DNA from: Streptomyces abyssalis
GTDB lineage: Bacteria; Actinomycetota; Actinomycetes; Streptomycetales; Streptomycetaceae
Assembly (NCBI RefSeq): GCF_001751365.1
Contig: NZ_LJGT01000037.1
Location: 186,001 to 250,000 of the forward strand
Direction of reading: 5' to 3'
DNA length: 64,000 bases
Part shown: positions 35,054 through 43,948 of the stretch, in pieces
Position numbering within the stretch: the first letter of the stretch is position 1
How the letters are laid out: each line of letters opens with the position of its first letter
The notes under the pieces: generated by a model
The model's database searches: none
Told to the model about the DNA's origin: nothing
What the model saw: the letters and a program-made list of their open reading frames with translations, nothing else
Translations under genes and position numbers: made by a program

Positions 35054-36160
35054 TCAGCCGCGGATGGGAGCGCCGACCTCGCGGAGGTGTCTCAGGGCCT
35101 CGCGCCACGAGGTGACCAGGCCCGTCTCGTGGTATCCGATGCCCAGTTCGGCGCAGTAGTCGCGGACGATGACGCGGGCCCGGCGCAGATGGGGCGAGGG
35201 CATGCTCGGGAAGAGATGGTGCTCGATCTGGTGGTTGAGGCCGCCCAGCATGAAGTCGGTCAGCCGGCCGCCCCGTACGTTGCGGGAGGTGAGGACCTGC
35301 CGGCGCAGGAAGTCCGGCCGGTCGTCGCCGGTGAGCGTCGGCATGCCCTTGTGGTTCGGGGCGAAGATCGAGCCGAGGTAGACGCCGAAGACCGCCTGGT
35401 GGAGGAAGAGGAACGCGAACGCCATTCCGGGCGGCAGGACGAGGAAGAGCGCCGCGAGGTAAGCCCCCAGGTGCGTGAAGAGCAGCAGCCCCTCCAGCCC
35501 CCTTCGCTTCATGTGCGGTTCGCGCAGGGCGCGGACACTGGAGACGTGGAGGTTGAGGCCCTCCAGCGTGAGCAGCGGGAAGAACAGCGCCGCCTGGTGG
35601 CGTCCGACGAAGCGCGGCAGCCCCTTCGCGGCCCGCGCCTGGTCCTGGGACCAGACGAGGATGTCCGGCCGCACGTCCGGGTCGAGCTCCTCGTGGTTGG
35701 GGTTGGCGTGGTGCCGGGTGTGCTTGTTCATCCACCAGCCGTACGACATTCCTATGCCGAGGTTGCCGACGATGCGGCCGCCGGCCTCGCTCGGTCCGCG
35801 TCTGCTGAAGACCTGACGGTGCGCGAGGTCGTGGGCGGCCAGGGCGAGCTGACCGAAGACCAGCCCGAGGAAGCCGGCCACGGCGAGCTGCCACCAGCTC
35901 TCGCCGAGCGCGAAGAACGCGGTCCAGCCGGCCGCGAATGCCAGGCCCACCAGCGTCAGCCGCAGGGCGTAGTAGCCGGGGCGGCGCCGCATCAGGCCGG
36001 CCTCGTCGATCCGCGCGTACAGCCGGGCGAAGTCGCTGCCCTGCCGGCCGGCGCGTGGTGCGGCCGGGTGCACGGCTGCCGGTTCCGGTGCCGGTTCCGC
36101 TGTTGCCGTTGCTGCTGTCGGTCTCGCTGTCGTTGTCGTCCGAGTCGCCGGTGTCGTCAT
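35054..36160 (-). CDS. Membrane fatty acid (acyl-CoA/acyl-lipid) desaturase
   Basis: A 368-residue membrane di-iron desaturase. The three histidine boxes are present: HDLAHRQ (HxxxH), HTRHHANPNH (HxxHH), and NHQIEHHLFP (HxxHH). Four hydrophobic helices flank them. After a 40-residue Thr/Ala-rich leader the fold begins at FARLYARIDEAGLM. GGGAGG lies about 10 bases before the ATG. It inserts a double bond into fatty acyl chains using O2 and an electron donor. Its product (a monounsaturated chain) could feed the methyltransferases at 51140-53724, though the genes are not linked. Confidence 0.9.
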   Translation of the reverse strand: MTTPATRTTTTARPTAATATAEPAPEPAAVHPAAPRAGRQGSDFARLYARIDEAGLMRRRPGYYALRLTLVGLAFAAGWTAFFALGESWWQLAVAGFLGLVFGQLALAAHDLAHRQVFSRRGPSEAGGRIVGNLGIGMSYGWWMNKHTRHHANPNHEELDPDVRPDILVWSQDQARAAKGLPRFVGRHQAALFFPLLTLEGLNLHVSSVRALREPHMKRRGLEGLLLFTHLGAYLAALFLVLPPGMAFAFLFLHQAVFGVYLGSIFAPNHKGMPTLTGDDRPDFLRRQVLTSRNVRGGRLTDFMLGGLNHQIEHHLFPSMPSPHLRRARVIVRDYCAELGIGYHETGLVTSWREALRHLREVGAPIRG

Positions 36161-36318
36161 GCACTGAAGCCTCCCGGCGCGGGGGAGGGTGCCGACAGCC
36201 GCGCAGCACGCCTCTCACCAGGGGTGTCCGCCGCAGCGCCGGGGTGTCGCCAGGTGCACCCCGGTACGGGGGAGGGCCCGCCCGCGCACGTCGCGGGGCG
36301 GCACCCCCAGGAGCGGGG

Positions 36319-36699
36319 TCAGAAGTCCTGCGAGGTCTCCTCCGCGGCGTACTTCCCTCCGTGCATCCGCTGCAGATGCACCTGACGGGTCAGCCGGATC
36401 ACCGGCCTGATCAGCAGCTCCACGCTGCCGAAGACGAAGCACCAGGTGCCCGCCGTCTGCCATTCCGCGGAGAAGAACATGACGCTGCCGACGAGGAACC
36501 ACACCGCGACGAGCAGGTCGTTGGCGATGCTCGCGACGGCGTAGCGCTGACGGATCACCACTTCCGCGTCGCCGACTCGGATGGTCACCGGTGGTTTGCC
36601 GCTCCCTTGCGGAGGCCGGTCCTGCTGTGGCTGACCGTGCTGTGGCCGGTCCTGCTGAGGCTGTCCCCGCTGTGGCTCTCCCTGGTCGGGCTCGGGCAC
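36319..36699 (-). CDS. YrhK-domain membrane protein
   Basis: A 126-residue protein. The first 35 residues are Gln/Pro/Arg repeats (QPQQDRPQHGQPQQDRPPQ). Residues 40-110 match the YrhK domain: RQRYAVASIANDLLVAVWFLVGSVMFF and two hydrophobic helices ending RPVIRLTRQVHLQR. The GTG at 36699 has AGGAGG 6 bases upstream. It lies 28 bases after the PHP gene and may be co-transcribed. Function unknown. Confidence 0.82.
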   Translation of the reverse strand: MPEPDQGEPQRGQPQQDRPQHGQPQQDRPPQGSGKPPVTIRVGDAEVVIRQRYAVASIANDLLVAVWFLVGSVMFFSAEWQTAGTWCFVFGSVELLIRPVIRLTRQVHLQRMHGGKYAAEETSQDF

Positions 36700-36727
36700 C
36701 GTCGTCCTCCTGTGCGCGTGGGTGCGG

Positions 36728-37774
36728 TCACGCGTCGCGCGAACCGTGTGCCCAGCTCAGCAGTTCAGGGGCCGTCCAAGTCGTGATGACGCGCTCCGCG
36801 GGCACACCGCACTCCGCCGCGCGGACGCACCCGTTGATCTGCCAGGCCAGCTGGCCCGGCGCGTGCGCGTCGGTGTCGATGGAGAAGTACACCCCGGCGT
36901 CCACTGCCTGCCGCAGCAGGCGGCGCGGCGGATCGAGCCGTTCGGGGCGGCAGTTGATCTCCACGGCGGTTCCCGACTCCGCGCAGGCCGCGAAGACCGC
37001 CTCCGCGTCGAACTGGGACTCGGGGCGGCTGGAGCGCAGTCTGCCCGTGCAGTGCCCCAGCACGTCGACCAGCGGATTGCGGACGGCGGCGACCATGCGC
37101 CGCGTCATCTCGGCCGCGGGCATCCGCAGTTTGGAGTGCACGGACGCCACGACCACGTCGAGGCGGGCCAGCAGCTCCTCGTCCTGGTCCAGCGACCCGT
37201 CGAGGAGGATGTCGCACTCGATTCCCGTGAGCAGCCGGAACGGTGCGACCTGCGCGCCGACCTCCGCCACCACGTCCAGCTGCTCCCGCAGCCGGTCGGC
37301 GCTCAGGCCGCGGGCCACCGTGAGACGGGGTGAATGGTCGGTCAGCACCGCCCATTCGTGGCCGAGTTCGGCGGCCGTACGTGCCATCGTCCCGATGGGG
37401 CTGCCGCCGTCCGACCAGTCGGAGTGCATGTGGCAGTCGCCGCGCAGCGCCGCGCGCAGCCGCCGGGCCTCCTCGCTGACGGGGGCGTCGTCCACGGTGG
37501 TCGCCTCAGGCTCGGACTCCGCGTCCGCCTCCACCTTCGCGAGGTAGGCCGGGACCTCGCCGCGCAGGGCCTCCCGTACGACCTGCGCGGTCTTCGGACC
37601 CACCCCTTTGAGTGACTCCAGTCCGCCGCCCGCCGCCGCGCGCCGTTCCACCTCCTGCGGGTCCAGAGCCGCGAGCACCTCCGAGGCCGTACGGAACGCC
37701 CGCACCCGGTAGGTGGGAGCCTGCGCGCGTTCCAGCAGGAAAGCGATCCGGTCCAGTGCCGTGAGCGGGTCCAC
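36728..37774 (-). CDS. PHP-domain phosphoesterase with N-terminal helix-hairpin-helix (PolX-like)
   Basis: A 348-residue protein. Residues 5-75 form a DNA-polymerase-beta-like 8-kDa/HhH region (AFRTASEVLAALDPQEVERR and LESLKGVGPKTAQVVREAL). Residues 110-345 are a PHP metallo-phosphoesterase with motif I DCHMHSDWSDGGSP, motif II LTDHSPRL, a Glu in LLTGIECDIL, VVVASVHSK, and a terminal DTDAHAPGQL. It resembles the HhH and PHP parts of PolX without the polymerase palm. I use GTG 37774 with GAGGAGG upstream. It may be a nuclease or 3'-phosphoesterase in DNA repair. Confidence 0.85.
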   Translation of the reverse strand: MDPLTALDRIAFLLERAQAPTYRVRAFRTASEVLAALDPQEVERRAAAGGGLESLKGVGPKTAQVVREALRGEVPAYLAKVEADAESEPEATTVDDAPVSEEARRLRAALRGDCHMHSDWSDGGSPIGTMARTAAELGHEWAVLTDHSPRLTVARGLSADRLREQLDVVAEVGAQVAPFRLLTGIECDILLDGSLDQDEELLARLDVVVASVHSKLRMPAAEMTRRMVAAVRNPLVDVLGHCTGRLRSSRPESQFDAEAVFAACAESGTAVEINCRPERLDPPRRLLRQAVDAGVYFSIDTDAHAPGQLAWQINGCVRAAECGVPAERVITTWTAPELLSWAHGSRDA

Positions 37775-37928
37775 GGGTGCCCCTCCTCGCAGTGCCTTGT
37801 CTCTGCTCGCCTTGCTCGCCGTGCCGTCATCTTCCACGGTGGCGCAAGGCGGCGGTGAGCGCGCGTCCCGGGCGTGACCGGATGCCCGGGCGTGACCGGA
37901 CACCCGGATGTGCCCCGGTAGCTGGCGT

Positions 37929-37940
37929 CCCCCCCCCCCC
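37929..37940 (+). repeat. Homopolymer run of 12 C
   Basis: A C12 tract in the 211-base gap between the PHP and GH130 genes. It is intergenic and does not change any reading frame. The gap also shows short CCGGATGCCCGGGCGTGA-type repeats near 37860-37910. Confidence 0.95.
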
Positions 37941-37985
37941 GTTCCCGGCCTGCCCGGGGTCTGCGGTTCCCCGGCGCCCCTGGGC

Positions 37986-39074
37986 TCAGTCAGTCCTCTC
38001 CAGCCGGGCGACACCGATGTGTGCGTCGGCCATGCCGTAGAAGACGTACCGGACTCCGTCGATCTCCTCGACCGCGGTGGGGAAGACGACGTTGGGGACC
38101 GTCCCGGAGCGTTCCTCTTCCGTTTCCGGGGCCATCAGCGGTTCCGCCGAGCGCGCCAGCACCCTGGCCGGGTCGGCCGGGTCGAGGATCATCGCGCCGG
38201 CCGCGTAACTGACGTGCTGCTGCTGGTCCGTGAACGCTTTGTCCATGCGTCCCGAGACCCCGTGGTGGATCAGCAGCCACCCCTCCTCGACCTGGACGGG
38301 GGCCGGGCCCGCGCCGATCTTCAGGCTCTCCCAGGGGTGTTCGGACAGCGCCACGAGACGGTGGTCGCGAGGCCTGGTCAGCGCGGTGATGTCCGCCTCT
38401 GCCTCGGCGACCGGCACGTAGCTGATCCAGATGCCGGGCCGTTCGTCGGTGACGCCGGCCGGGAGGTGGACGCCCTCGCCCGGGCGGAACCAGCCCAGGT
38501 CCCACATCGGCCGGTGCAGCATCGCGTACGCGGGCGCACCGTCGGGGCCGGGCACCGGCACGGGGAAGTGCACGACGTCCTTGTTGGGGAAGAGGTTGAG
38601 GTCGGTGTCGAGGTCCGGCTGGTAGGCGAACTGCACGGGGCCGATCCGGCGCCAGGTCCGCAGGTCGGCGGAGACGGCGAGGGCCGCCCTGGGGCCGAGC
38701 GGGCCGTAGGCGACGTAACTCATCACGTACTGCCCGAGGCTCGGTATCCATGTCACCCGCGGGTCCTCCACGCCCGCGTTGTTCTTGCCGCGCTCCCAGC
38801 CGGCGTCCGGTGCGAGGACGACTCCGCGCCTGGTGACGCCCGTGGGCACACCTTCGGTGAGGGTCACCTCGGCGAGGCCGACGCGGGAGACGTTGCCCCC
38901 GGCGACGAGGCGGGGCAGCAGGTGCAGGGCGCCGTCCTCGGTGCGTCCGGACGCGGGGTTGAGCACACCCTCGGCCTCCAGCGGGTCGTGCGGGGACGGC
39001 GACATCACGACGCCCTCGCGCACGAGGCGGTACGGGATGCGGGTGGAGGGGGTGTGTGCGGAGCGGTCGTGCAC
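37986..39074 (-). CDS. GH130 family glycoside phosphorylase (beta-mannoside type)
   Basis: A 362-residue five-bladed beta-propeller enzyme of glycoside hydrolase family 130. Signatures are GVEDPRVTW, with the likely catalytic Asp, the NKDVVHFP phosphate/sugar loop, and MLHRPMW. GH130 enzymes phosphorolyse beta-mannosyl linkages to mannose-1-phosphate; some members are hydrolases. The GTG at 39074 lies 7 bases after the upstream permease stop without a strong Shine-Dalgarno, so it is probably translated by coupling. It is the last gene of a LacI-ABC operon, which points to intracellular processing of imported manno-oligosaccharides. Confidence 0.87.
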   Translation of the reverse strand: MHDRSAHTPSTRIPYRLVREGVVMSPSPHDPLEAEGVLNPASGRTEDGALHLLPRLVAGGNVSRVGLAEVTLTEGVPTGVTRRGVVLAPDAGWERGKNNAGVEDPRVTWIPSLGQYVMSYVAYGPLGPRAALAVSADLRTWRRIGPVQFAYQPDLDTDLNLFPNKDVVHFPVPVPGPDGAPAYAMLHRPMWDLGWFRPGEGVHLPAGVTDERPGIWISYVPVAEAEADITALTRPRDHRLVALSEHPWESLKIGAGPAPVQVEEGWLLIHHGVSGRMDKAFTDQQQHVSYAAGAMILDPADPARVLARSAEPLMAPETEEERSGTVPNVVFPTAVEEIDGVRYVFYGMADAHIGVARLERTD

Positions 39075-39081
39075 GGTGGGA

Positions 39082-39927
39082 TCAGCCCTTTGTTCCGGAG
39101 TCGATGTTCGTCTGGGTGAAGTGGCGCTGGAAGAGGAGGAAGAGCACCACGGCGGGGACGGCCAGCACGCACGCCCCTGCCATCACGGCACCCATCGGGT
39201 TCTCGACGGTGCCGCGCAGATTGCTCATGAAGCCCGCCAGCGCGACGGCGAGCGGCTGCATTCCGGCTTCCTTGGTCACCAGGAACGGCCAGAGGAACTC
39301 GTTCCACGGGCCGATGAAGGCGATCAGGGTGCCCGTCAGCAGGGCGGGACGGACCATCGGCAGCGCGACGCGCCACAGGATGCGCAGTTCGCCCGCTCCG
39401 TCGATGCGGGCGGCCTCGAAGAGCTCGGCGGGAAGCTGCAGGAAGAACTGACGGAAGAGGAAGACCGCCGTGGAGTTGATCGCGAACGGCAGGATCATCC
39501 CCAAGTAGCTGTCGCCCAGCCCGTAGTCCCGCACCACCAGCACATACAGCGGCAGCATCAGCAGCTGGAACGGCACGGTCTGCACGAGGAGAAGGGCCGC
39601 GAAGACCGTGCCGCGCCCGCGGAACTGCATCCGGGCCAGGCCGTATCCGGCGAGCACGCCCATCACGAGGGTGCACAGCAGCACGCCGATGGTGAAGACG
39701 CCGGAGTTGAAGAGCGAACGGCCCAGCGAGATGGCCCCGTTGACGGCCACGTAGTTCTGCGTTCCGCTGCTGCCGGGGAGCGGAATCACCGATCCGAGGT
39801 CGCCGGTCGTCTGCTTCTGCAGAGACGCGGTGAACATGTACGCGAAGGGGAAGAGGAAGACGACGGCGCCCAGTACGAGCACCACCATCCGCAGCCACCA
39901 GCCTCCGGAGACGCGGCCTGTGTTCAC
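39082..39927 (-). CDS. Carbohydrate ABC transporter permease (MalG-like)
   Basis: A 281-residue permease with six predicted helices and the EAA loop EAARIDGAGELRILWRVALP. The C-terminus is typical of the family (LLFQRHFTQTNIDSGTKG). AGGAGGTC lies 9 bases before the GTG at 39927. It works with the adjacent MalF-like permease and the lipoprotein binder. Confidence 0.9.
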   Translation of the reverse strand: MNTGRVSGGWWLRMVVLVLGAVVFLFPFAYMFTASLQKQTTGDLGSVIPLPGSSGTQNYVAVNGAISLGRSLFNSGVFTIGVLLCTLVMGVLAGYGLARMQFRGRGTVFAALLLVQTVPFQLLMLPLYVLVVRDYGLGDSYLGMILPFAINSTAVFLFRQFFLQLPAELFEAARIDGAGELRILWRVALPMVRPALLTGTLIAFIGPWNEFLWPFLVTKEAGMQPLAVALAGFMSNLRGTVENPMGAVMAGACVLAVPAVVLFLLFQRHFTQTNIDSGTKG

Positions 39928-39930
39928 GGA

Positions 39931-40908
39931 TCAGACCTCCTTCCGCTCGGTGAACCTGCGGGCGATGAGGGAGAGCGACACCACGACCAGGACCAGTACG
40001 ACGCCCAGCGCCGCCGCGAAGTCCGGGTGCGCCTGCTCGATGCCCTTCTGGTAAAGGATCAGCACCGGCGAGGCGGAGGCGTGGTCCGGGCCGCCGCCGC
40101 CGGTGAGCAGATAGGGCTCCGTGAAGAGGTTGGACCCCTTGATGACGGCCAGCACCGTGACGAGGGTCGTGGCGTGGCGCACGCCCGGCACGGTCACCGT
40201 CAGGAAGGTCCGCACCCGCCCGGCGCCGTCGACGCCCGCCGCCTCGTACAGCTCGCGGGGAACGCCCTGCAGCGCGGCGAGGTAGAGCATCACGAAGAAA
40301 CCCAGATTCGTCCACGTGACGAAGACGGCCACCACAGGCATCGCGAGCGCGGAGTTGACCAGCCACGAGGGGTCCGGTGCGAGACCGCCGAGGGTGTGGT
40401 TGAGGAGCCCGTCGGTGCCGAAGAGATAGCCCCACACCGCCACAAGCGCGACGCTCGCCGTGATGTACGGCAGGTAGTAGGCGGCCCGGAAGAAGGAGCG
40501 CAGCGGCAGACGGGAGTTGAGCGCCGAGGCGAGGACGAGGGACAGCACGACGGTCAGCGGGATGTTGATGACGAGGAACACGGCGATGTTGAAGAACGAG
40601 CGCAGCACCACCGGATCGGTGAACACATCCCGGTAGTTGCTCAGCCCGACCCACGGCGCGTCCACGTCCGTGCCCGGGGCGGTGAAGTAGAAGCGGTGGA
40701 AGGACATCCAGACCGTGTAGCCGAGCGGCACGGCGAAGACGACGACCAGGAAGAGCGCGTACGGCGTGACGAACAGGGCGCCGAGCGGCTGCCTGTTGCC
40801 GCGCGGGCCGCGGCCGCGCGGCCCGTCGCCGGGCCGGCCCCGCGGACCGTACGGCCCGTGGCGTTGCGGATCGCGGCCGCCGGCACGCGACATGAGGGGG
40901 ACACTCAT
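39931..40908 (-). CDS. Carbohydrate ABC transporter permease (MalF-like)
   Basis: A 325-residue permease with a 38-residue Gly/Arg/Pro-rich cytoplasmic leader, six helices (PYALFLVVVFAVPLGYTVWMSF onwards) and the EAA loop EAAGVDGAGRVRTFLTVTVP. GAGG precedes the ATG at 40908. It sits between the binding-protein gene and the MalG-like gene, three bases from the latter. Confidence 0.9.
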   Translation of the reverse strand: MSVPLMSRAGGRDPQRHGPYGPRGRPGDGPRGRGPRGNRQPLGALFVTPYALFLVVVFAVPLGYTVWMSFHRFYFTAPGTDVDAPWVGLSNYRDVFTDPVVLRSFFNIAVFLVINIPLTVVLSLVLASALNSRLPLRSFFRAAYYLPYITASVALVAVWGYLFGTDGLLNHTLGGLAPDPSWLVNSALAMPVVAVFVTWTNLGFFVMLYLAALQGVPRELYEAAGVDGAGRVRTFLTVTVPGVRHATTLVTVLAVIKGSNLFTEPYLLTGGGGPDHASASPVLILYQKGIEQAHPDFAAALGVVLVLVVVSLSLIARRFTERKEV

Positions 40909-40925
40909 CGGAACCTCGGCAATCG

Positions 40926-42212
40926 TCAGTATTCGTCGAGGAGTTCGGAGATCTCGCGGGAGGCGTCGCGCAGCGCGGGCTCCGGACGTTCGCGGCCGAA
41001 GACGACGGACGCCGTCCAGCGGTCCCGGAGCGCCTGCCACACGTCGACGGAACCGGCGACGCTCGGCACCTCCACGATGCGGTCCGCCTGGTCGCCGAAC
41101 TCCCGGTAGGCGGGGTTCTTCTCGAACCACTGCTCGTACGTGCCCAGCAGGTCCGGACGCATCGGCATCTGGCCCGTCGCGTCCAGGAAGGCGCGGTCCT
41201 GCTTCTTCGACGTCGCGAACTTCAGCACGTCCCAGGCCGTGGCCCGGTTTCTGCAGGCGCTGAACATCGAGACCGACTTCTCGTCGGAGAAGGTGTGCGT
41301 CTCGGACGCCGGCAGGCCCTTCGAGGTCGGTACCGGCACCACACCCCAGTCGATGGTGTCCTTGTACGCCGCGACGGCCCACGGTCCCGCGATCGTCATC
41401 GCGGCTTTGCCCGCCGCCATGGAATCCCCCGGGAACAGCTCCTGCTGCGCCAGCTTCTCGCGGTAGACCGTGCGCCAGAAGTTCACGACGCGGCGGCCCG
41501 CCGGGGTGTCGAACTGCGGCTTCCCGTCCTTCACCAGCTGCTTGCCGCCCGATTCCGCGATGAAGGACGGGTAGAAGTCGAACCACGACTGGAAGAACTC
41601 GGAGCTCGGCGCCGGCCAGATCGCCGACTTCGCCGCGCCGCTGCGGACGATCTTGCGCGAACTGTCCAGGAATTCCTCGTGCGTCGAGAGCTTCGGCTTC
41701 TCCGGGTCCAGGCCGGCCTTCTCGAAGATCTTCTTGTTGTAGAGGATCATCACGGGGTTGCTCTTCCAGGGCAGCTGGTAGAACTTCCCGTCCTCGGAGC
41801 GGTATTGAGCGGCACGTTCGCCCGTACGCCCGTCGACGTACTTCTCCCCGCCGGGGAAGTCGTCGAGCGGGACGAGGCCGGCCTGCTTCTGGAACTGCGG
41901 GACGGACGCCGGTGAGGTGTTGAAGACCAGGCATGCGCTGTTGCCCGCGACGATGGACGCGCTCAGCGCCTCCTCGGAGGTCTTGCCCGCGGGTATCTGC
42001 TGCGCCGTGATCCGCTGCCGGGGGTGCTTCGCGTTCCACTCGGCGACCATCTTCTCGCCCCAGGCGACCTCCTGGGCGTTGTTGGACAGCCATACGGTGA
42101 TGGGGCCGCGCGCCGAGGCCGCGGCGGTGCTGTCGGGCGCGGTGCGGGCGCATCCGGTGCTCACGCCCGTCAGGGCGAGTGCCAGCAGGACCGCTCCGGT
42201 CTTCCTCCTCAA
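40926..42212 (-). CDS. Sugar ABC transporter substrate-binding lipoprotein (TTG start)
   Basis: A 428-residue family-1 binding protein. The signal is short (RRKTGAVLLALALTGVSTGC) with lipobox VSTGC. The mature chain has PITVWLSNNAQEVAWGEKM and the late WDVLKFATSKKQDRAFLDATGQMPMR typical of oligosaccharide binders. No ATG or GTG is in frame before the signal, so TTG at 42212 must start it. TTGA overlaps the LacI stop and GGAG lies upstream, coupling it to the regulator gene. With GH130 downstream the ligand is probably a beta-manno-oligosaccharide. Confidence 0.85.
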   Translation of the reverse strand: MRRKTGAVLLALALTGVSTGCARTAPDSTAAASARGPITVWLSNNAQEVAWGEKMVAEWNAKHPRQRITAQQIPAGKTSEEALSASIVAGNSACLVFNTSPASVPQFQKQAGLVPLDDFPGGEKYVDGRTGERAAQYRSEDGKFYQLPWKSNPVMILYNKKIFEKAGLDPEKPKLSTHEEFLDSSRKIVRSGAAKSAIWPAPSSEFFQSWFDFYPSFIAESGGKQLVKDGKPQFDTPAGRRVVNFWRTVYREKLAQQELFPGDSMAAGKAAMTIAGPWAVAAYKDTIDWGVVPVPTSKGLPASETHTFSDEKSVSMFSACRNRATAWDVLKFATSKKQDRAFLDATGQMPMRPDLLGTYEQWFEKNPAYREFGDQADRIVEVPSVAGSVDVWQALRDRWTASVVFGRERPEPALRDASREISELLDEY

Positions 42213-43357
42213 GGTTCTCTCCGTACTGTCGGTTCCGGTGCAGGTTCCGCCGCCTGCTCGTGCTCCGGCTGACGCTGCGGCCGAACGGCCGTGCTGCCGG
42301 GGCCGGACGGGGCGGCACGGGCCGGGTCCGGCGCGGGGCCCATCGAGGCACGCGGCAGCAGCCTGGCGGGGGCGAGTTCGACGTCGTCGGCGCGCCCTCG
42401 CGCGATGACCTCGTCGAGCGCGCGGGCCGCCGCGGCGCCCCAGCCGAGGGCGTCGGCGCGTGCGGAGGCCAGCGGCGGATGCGTGTAGGCGGCGAGCGGG
42501 GTGTCGTCGTAGCCGACGACGGAGAGGTCCTCCGGCACGGACAGGCCCAGCCGGTGTGCGACGGCCAAACCGGCCGTCGCCGACAGGTCGTTCGCGAAGA
42601 CGATCGCCGTGGGTCGCTCCCCGACGCCCAGCGCCATCAGCTGACGCGTCGCGGCGGCACCGCCGTCGGCGGTGAAGCCGCCCGGAAGCACCGGCCCCGG
42701 CGTCAGCCCGGCAGCACGTACGGCCTGTTCCCAGGACTCCTGACGGCGCCGCGAGTGGTGGAACTCCCGCGGCCCCGCCACGTGCGCGATGCGGCGGTGG
42801 CCCAGCTCCGCCAGGCGCGCGACGGCGGTGGCGAAGGCCGGCTTGTCGTCCAGGCTCACCGCGCACAGACCGTCCGCGCAGCCCGGGTCGCCGACCACGA
42901 CGGCCGGCAGCCCGAGTCCGGTGGTGAGCTCCGGACGCGGATCGTCCACGCGCATGTCGGTGAGCAGCACGCCGTCGACGCGGCGGTCGGCCGCGAGGCG
43001 GTGGTATGCGGCCGCCTCGTCGGCGGGGTTCGTCACATGCAGCACGAGGGAGTCGCCGCGCGGCGAGAGCACCGATTCCACGCCCGCGATGAAGGCGGGG
43101 AAGAAGGGGTCGGCCCCGATCGCGTCGGTCTCCCGCGACAGCACCAGGCCGAGCGCGCCCGCCCGGCCCCGGGAGAGCGCCTGCGCGGGACGGCTCGGGC
43201 GCCAGCCGAGTTCGGCCGCGGCCGCCAGGATGCGGGACTTGGTCGCCTCGGCCAGGCCGGGACGGCCGTTGAGCGCGAAGGAGACGGCGCTGGGGGAGAC
43301 CCCGGCGAGCCTCGCCACGTCCGCGATCGTGGGACGTCTCTCCCGTGCTGCAGCCAT
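42209..43357 (-). CDS. LacI family transcriptional regulator
   Basis: A 382-residue repressor. The helix-turn-helix and hinge are at residues 8-60 (PTIADVARLAGVSPSAVSFALNGRPGLAEATKSRILAAA). A periplasmic-binding-type sensor domain follows (LGLVLSRETDAIG through VVGYDDTPLAAYTHPPLAS). The last 35 residues (Pro/Gln/Glu/Ala-rich) exceed the usual LacI end. The gene heads the beta-mannoside-type operon, and a palindromic operator lies 62 bases upstream. The operon is therefore likely autoregulated and derepressed by the imported sugar. The ribosome binding site is weak. Confidence 0.9.
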   Translation of the reverse strand: MAAARERRPTIADVARLAGVSPSAVSFALNGRPGLAEATKSRILAAAAELGWRPSRPAQALSRGRAGALGLVLSRETDAIGADPFFPAFIAGVESVLSPRGDSLVLHVTNPADEAAAYHRLAADRRVDGVLLTDMRVDDPRPELTTGLGLPAVVVGDPGCADGLCAVSLDDKPAFATAVARLAELGHRRIAHVAGPREFHHSRRRQESWEQAVRAAGLTPGPVLPGGFTADGGAAATRQLMALGVGERPTAIVFANDLSATAGLAVAHRLGLSVPEDLSVVGYDDTPLAAYTHPPLASARADALGWGAAAARALDEVIARGRADDVELAPARLLPRASMGPAPDPARAAPSGPGSTAVRPQRQPEHEQAAEPAPEPTVRREP

Positions 43358-43418
43358 GCCGCCAAGTCCGTCCGTCCGGTGGAGTGTTGAGGCTCGCGCG
43401 CTATGAGCTGGTATCAGT

Positions 43419-43437
43419 TGTTTAAACCGCTTTAACA
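43419..43437 (-). promoter_or_regulatory. LacI-family operator
   Basis: A 19-base imperfect palindrome, TGTTTAAACCGCTTTAACA, with TGTT/AACA outer arms and TTAAA/TTTAA inner arms around CCGC. It is strikingly AT-rich for this genome and lies upstream of the lacI-type gene. Such TTTAAACCGGTTTAA-like sites are bound by LacI-family repressors in actinobacteria. Confidence 0.7.
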
Positions 43438-43587
43438 GCGGCGCGATGCGTGAACTCAACCGGAACGGCACCGGAGGTGTCAACGGGTGTGCGGCGAGAA
43501 ACTCCTGCGTGGCAGGCGAACGCAGATGAAGGCACCGCCGGCTCCTAGGCTGGCGGGTACGCCACCGACAGGAAGCGAGAGAAAGTC

Positions 43588-43893
43588 ATGGCCCCTGAAG
43601 CGCTGACCCGGCAGCAGACCGACGAGGCACTGGCCGCCCTTCCCGGCTGGAGCACGGACGGCGACAGCATCGCCCGTACGTACTCCTTCGCCAAGCACCT
43701 GCCGGCCGCTGCGATGGTGATCCATGTGGCCGCGATCCAGGAGGAGCTGAACCACCACTCCGACATGGCGCTCGGCTACAACAAGCTGTCCGTCACGGTG
43801 AACACCCACAGCGTCGGAGGTCAGGTCACCGGGAAGGACATCGAACTCGCCCGCCGCATCGAGGAGATCGCCCCGGGCCACGGCGCGAGCTAG
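43588..43893 (+). CDS. Pterin-4-alpha-carbinolamine dehydratase
   Basis: A 101-residue protein covering the whole PCD family. The active-site motif is EELNHHSDM, where the paired histidines dehydrate 4a-hydroxytetrahydropterin. The C-terminal VNTHSVGGQVTGKDIELARRIEEI is typical. AGAGAAAG precedes the ATG. In bacteria it recycles pterin cofactor or plays an unassigned role; no aromatic hydroxylase gene is nearby. Confidence 0.9.
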   Translation: MAPEALTRQQTDEALAALPGWSTDGDSIARTYSFAKHLPAAAMVIHVAAIQEELNHHSDMALGYNKLSVTVNTHSVGGQVTGKDIELARRIEEIAPGHGAS

Positions 43894-43904
43894 CCGGTCA
43901 GCGA

Positions 43905-43938
43905 GCCGCCCGGCCGCTGCGTGATTCGCCCGGGCGGC
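43905..43938. terminator. Hairpin between convergent genes
   Basis: Arms GCCGCCCGG and CCGGGCGGC around a 16-base loop, lying between the convergent pterin dehydratase and RibD-like genes, so it can end transcription from either side. Confidence 0.6.
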
Positions 43939-43948
43939 CGGTCCGGCC

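Noticed and set aside
38779..41109. 776-codon open frame on the plus strand
   Set aside because: Antisense to the GH130 and permease genes; composition is Arg/Gly/His/Glu-rich with no recognisable domain.
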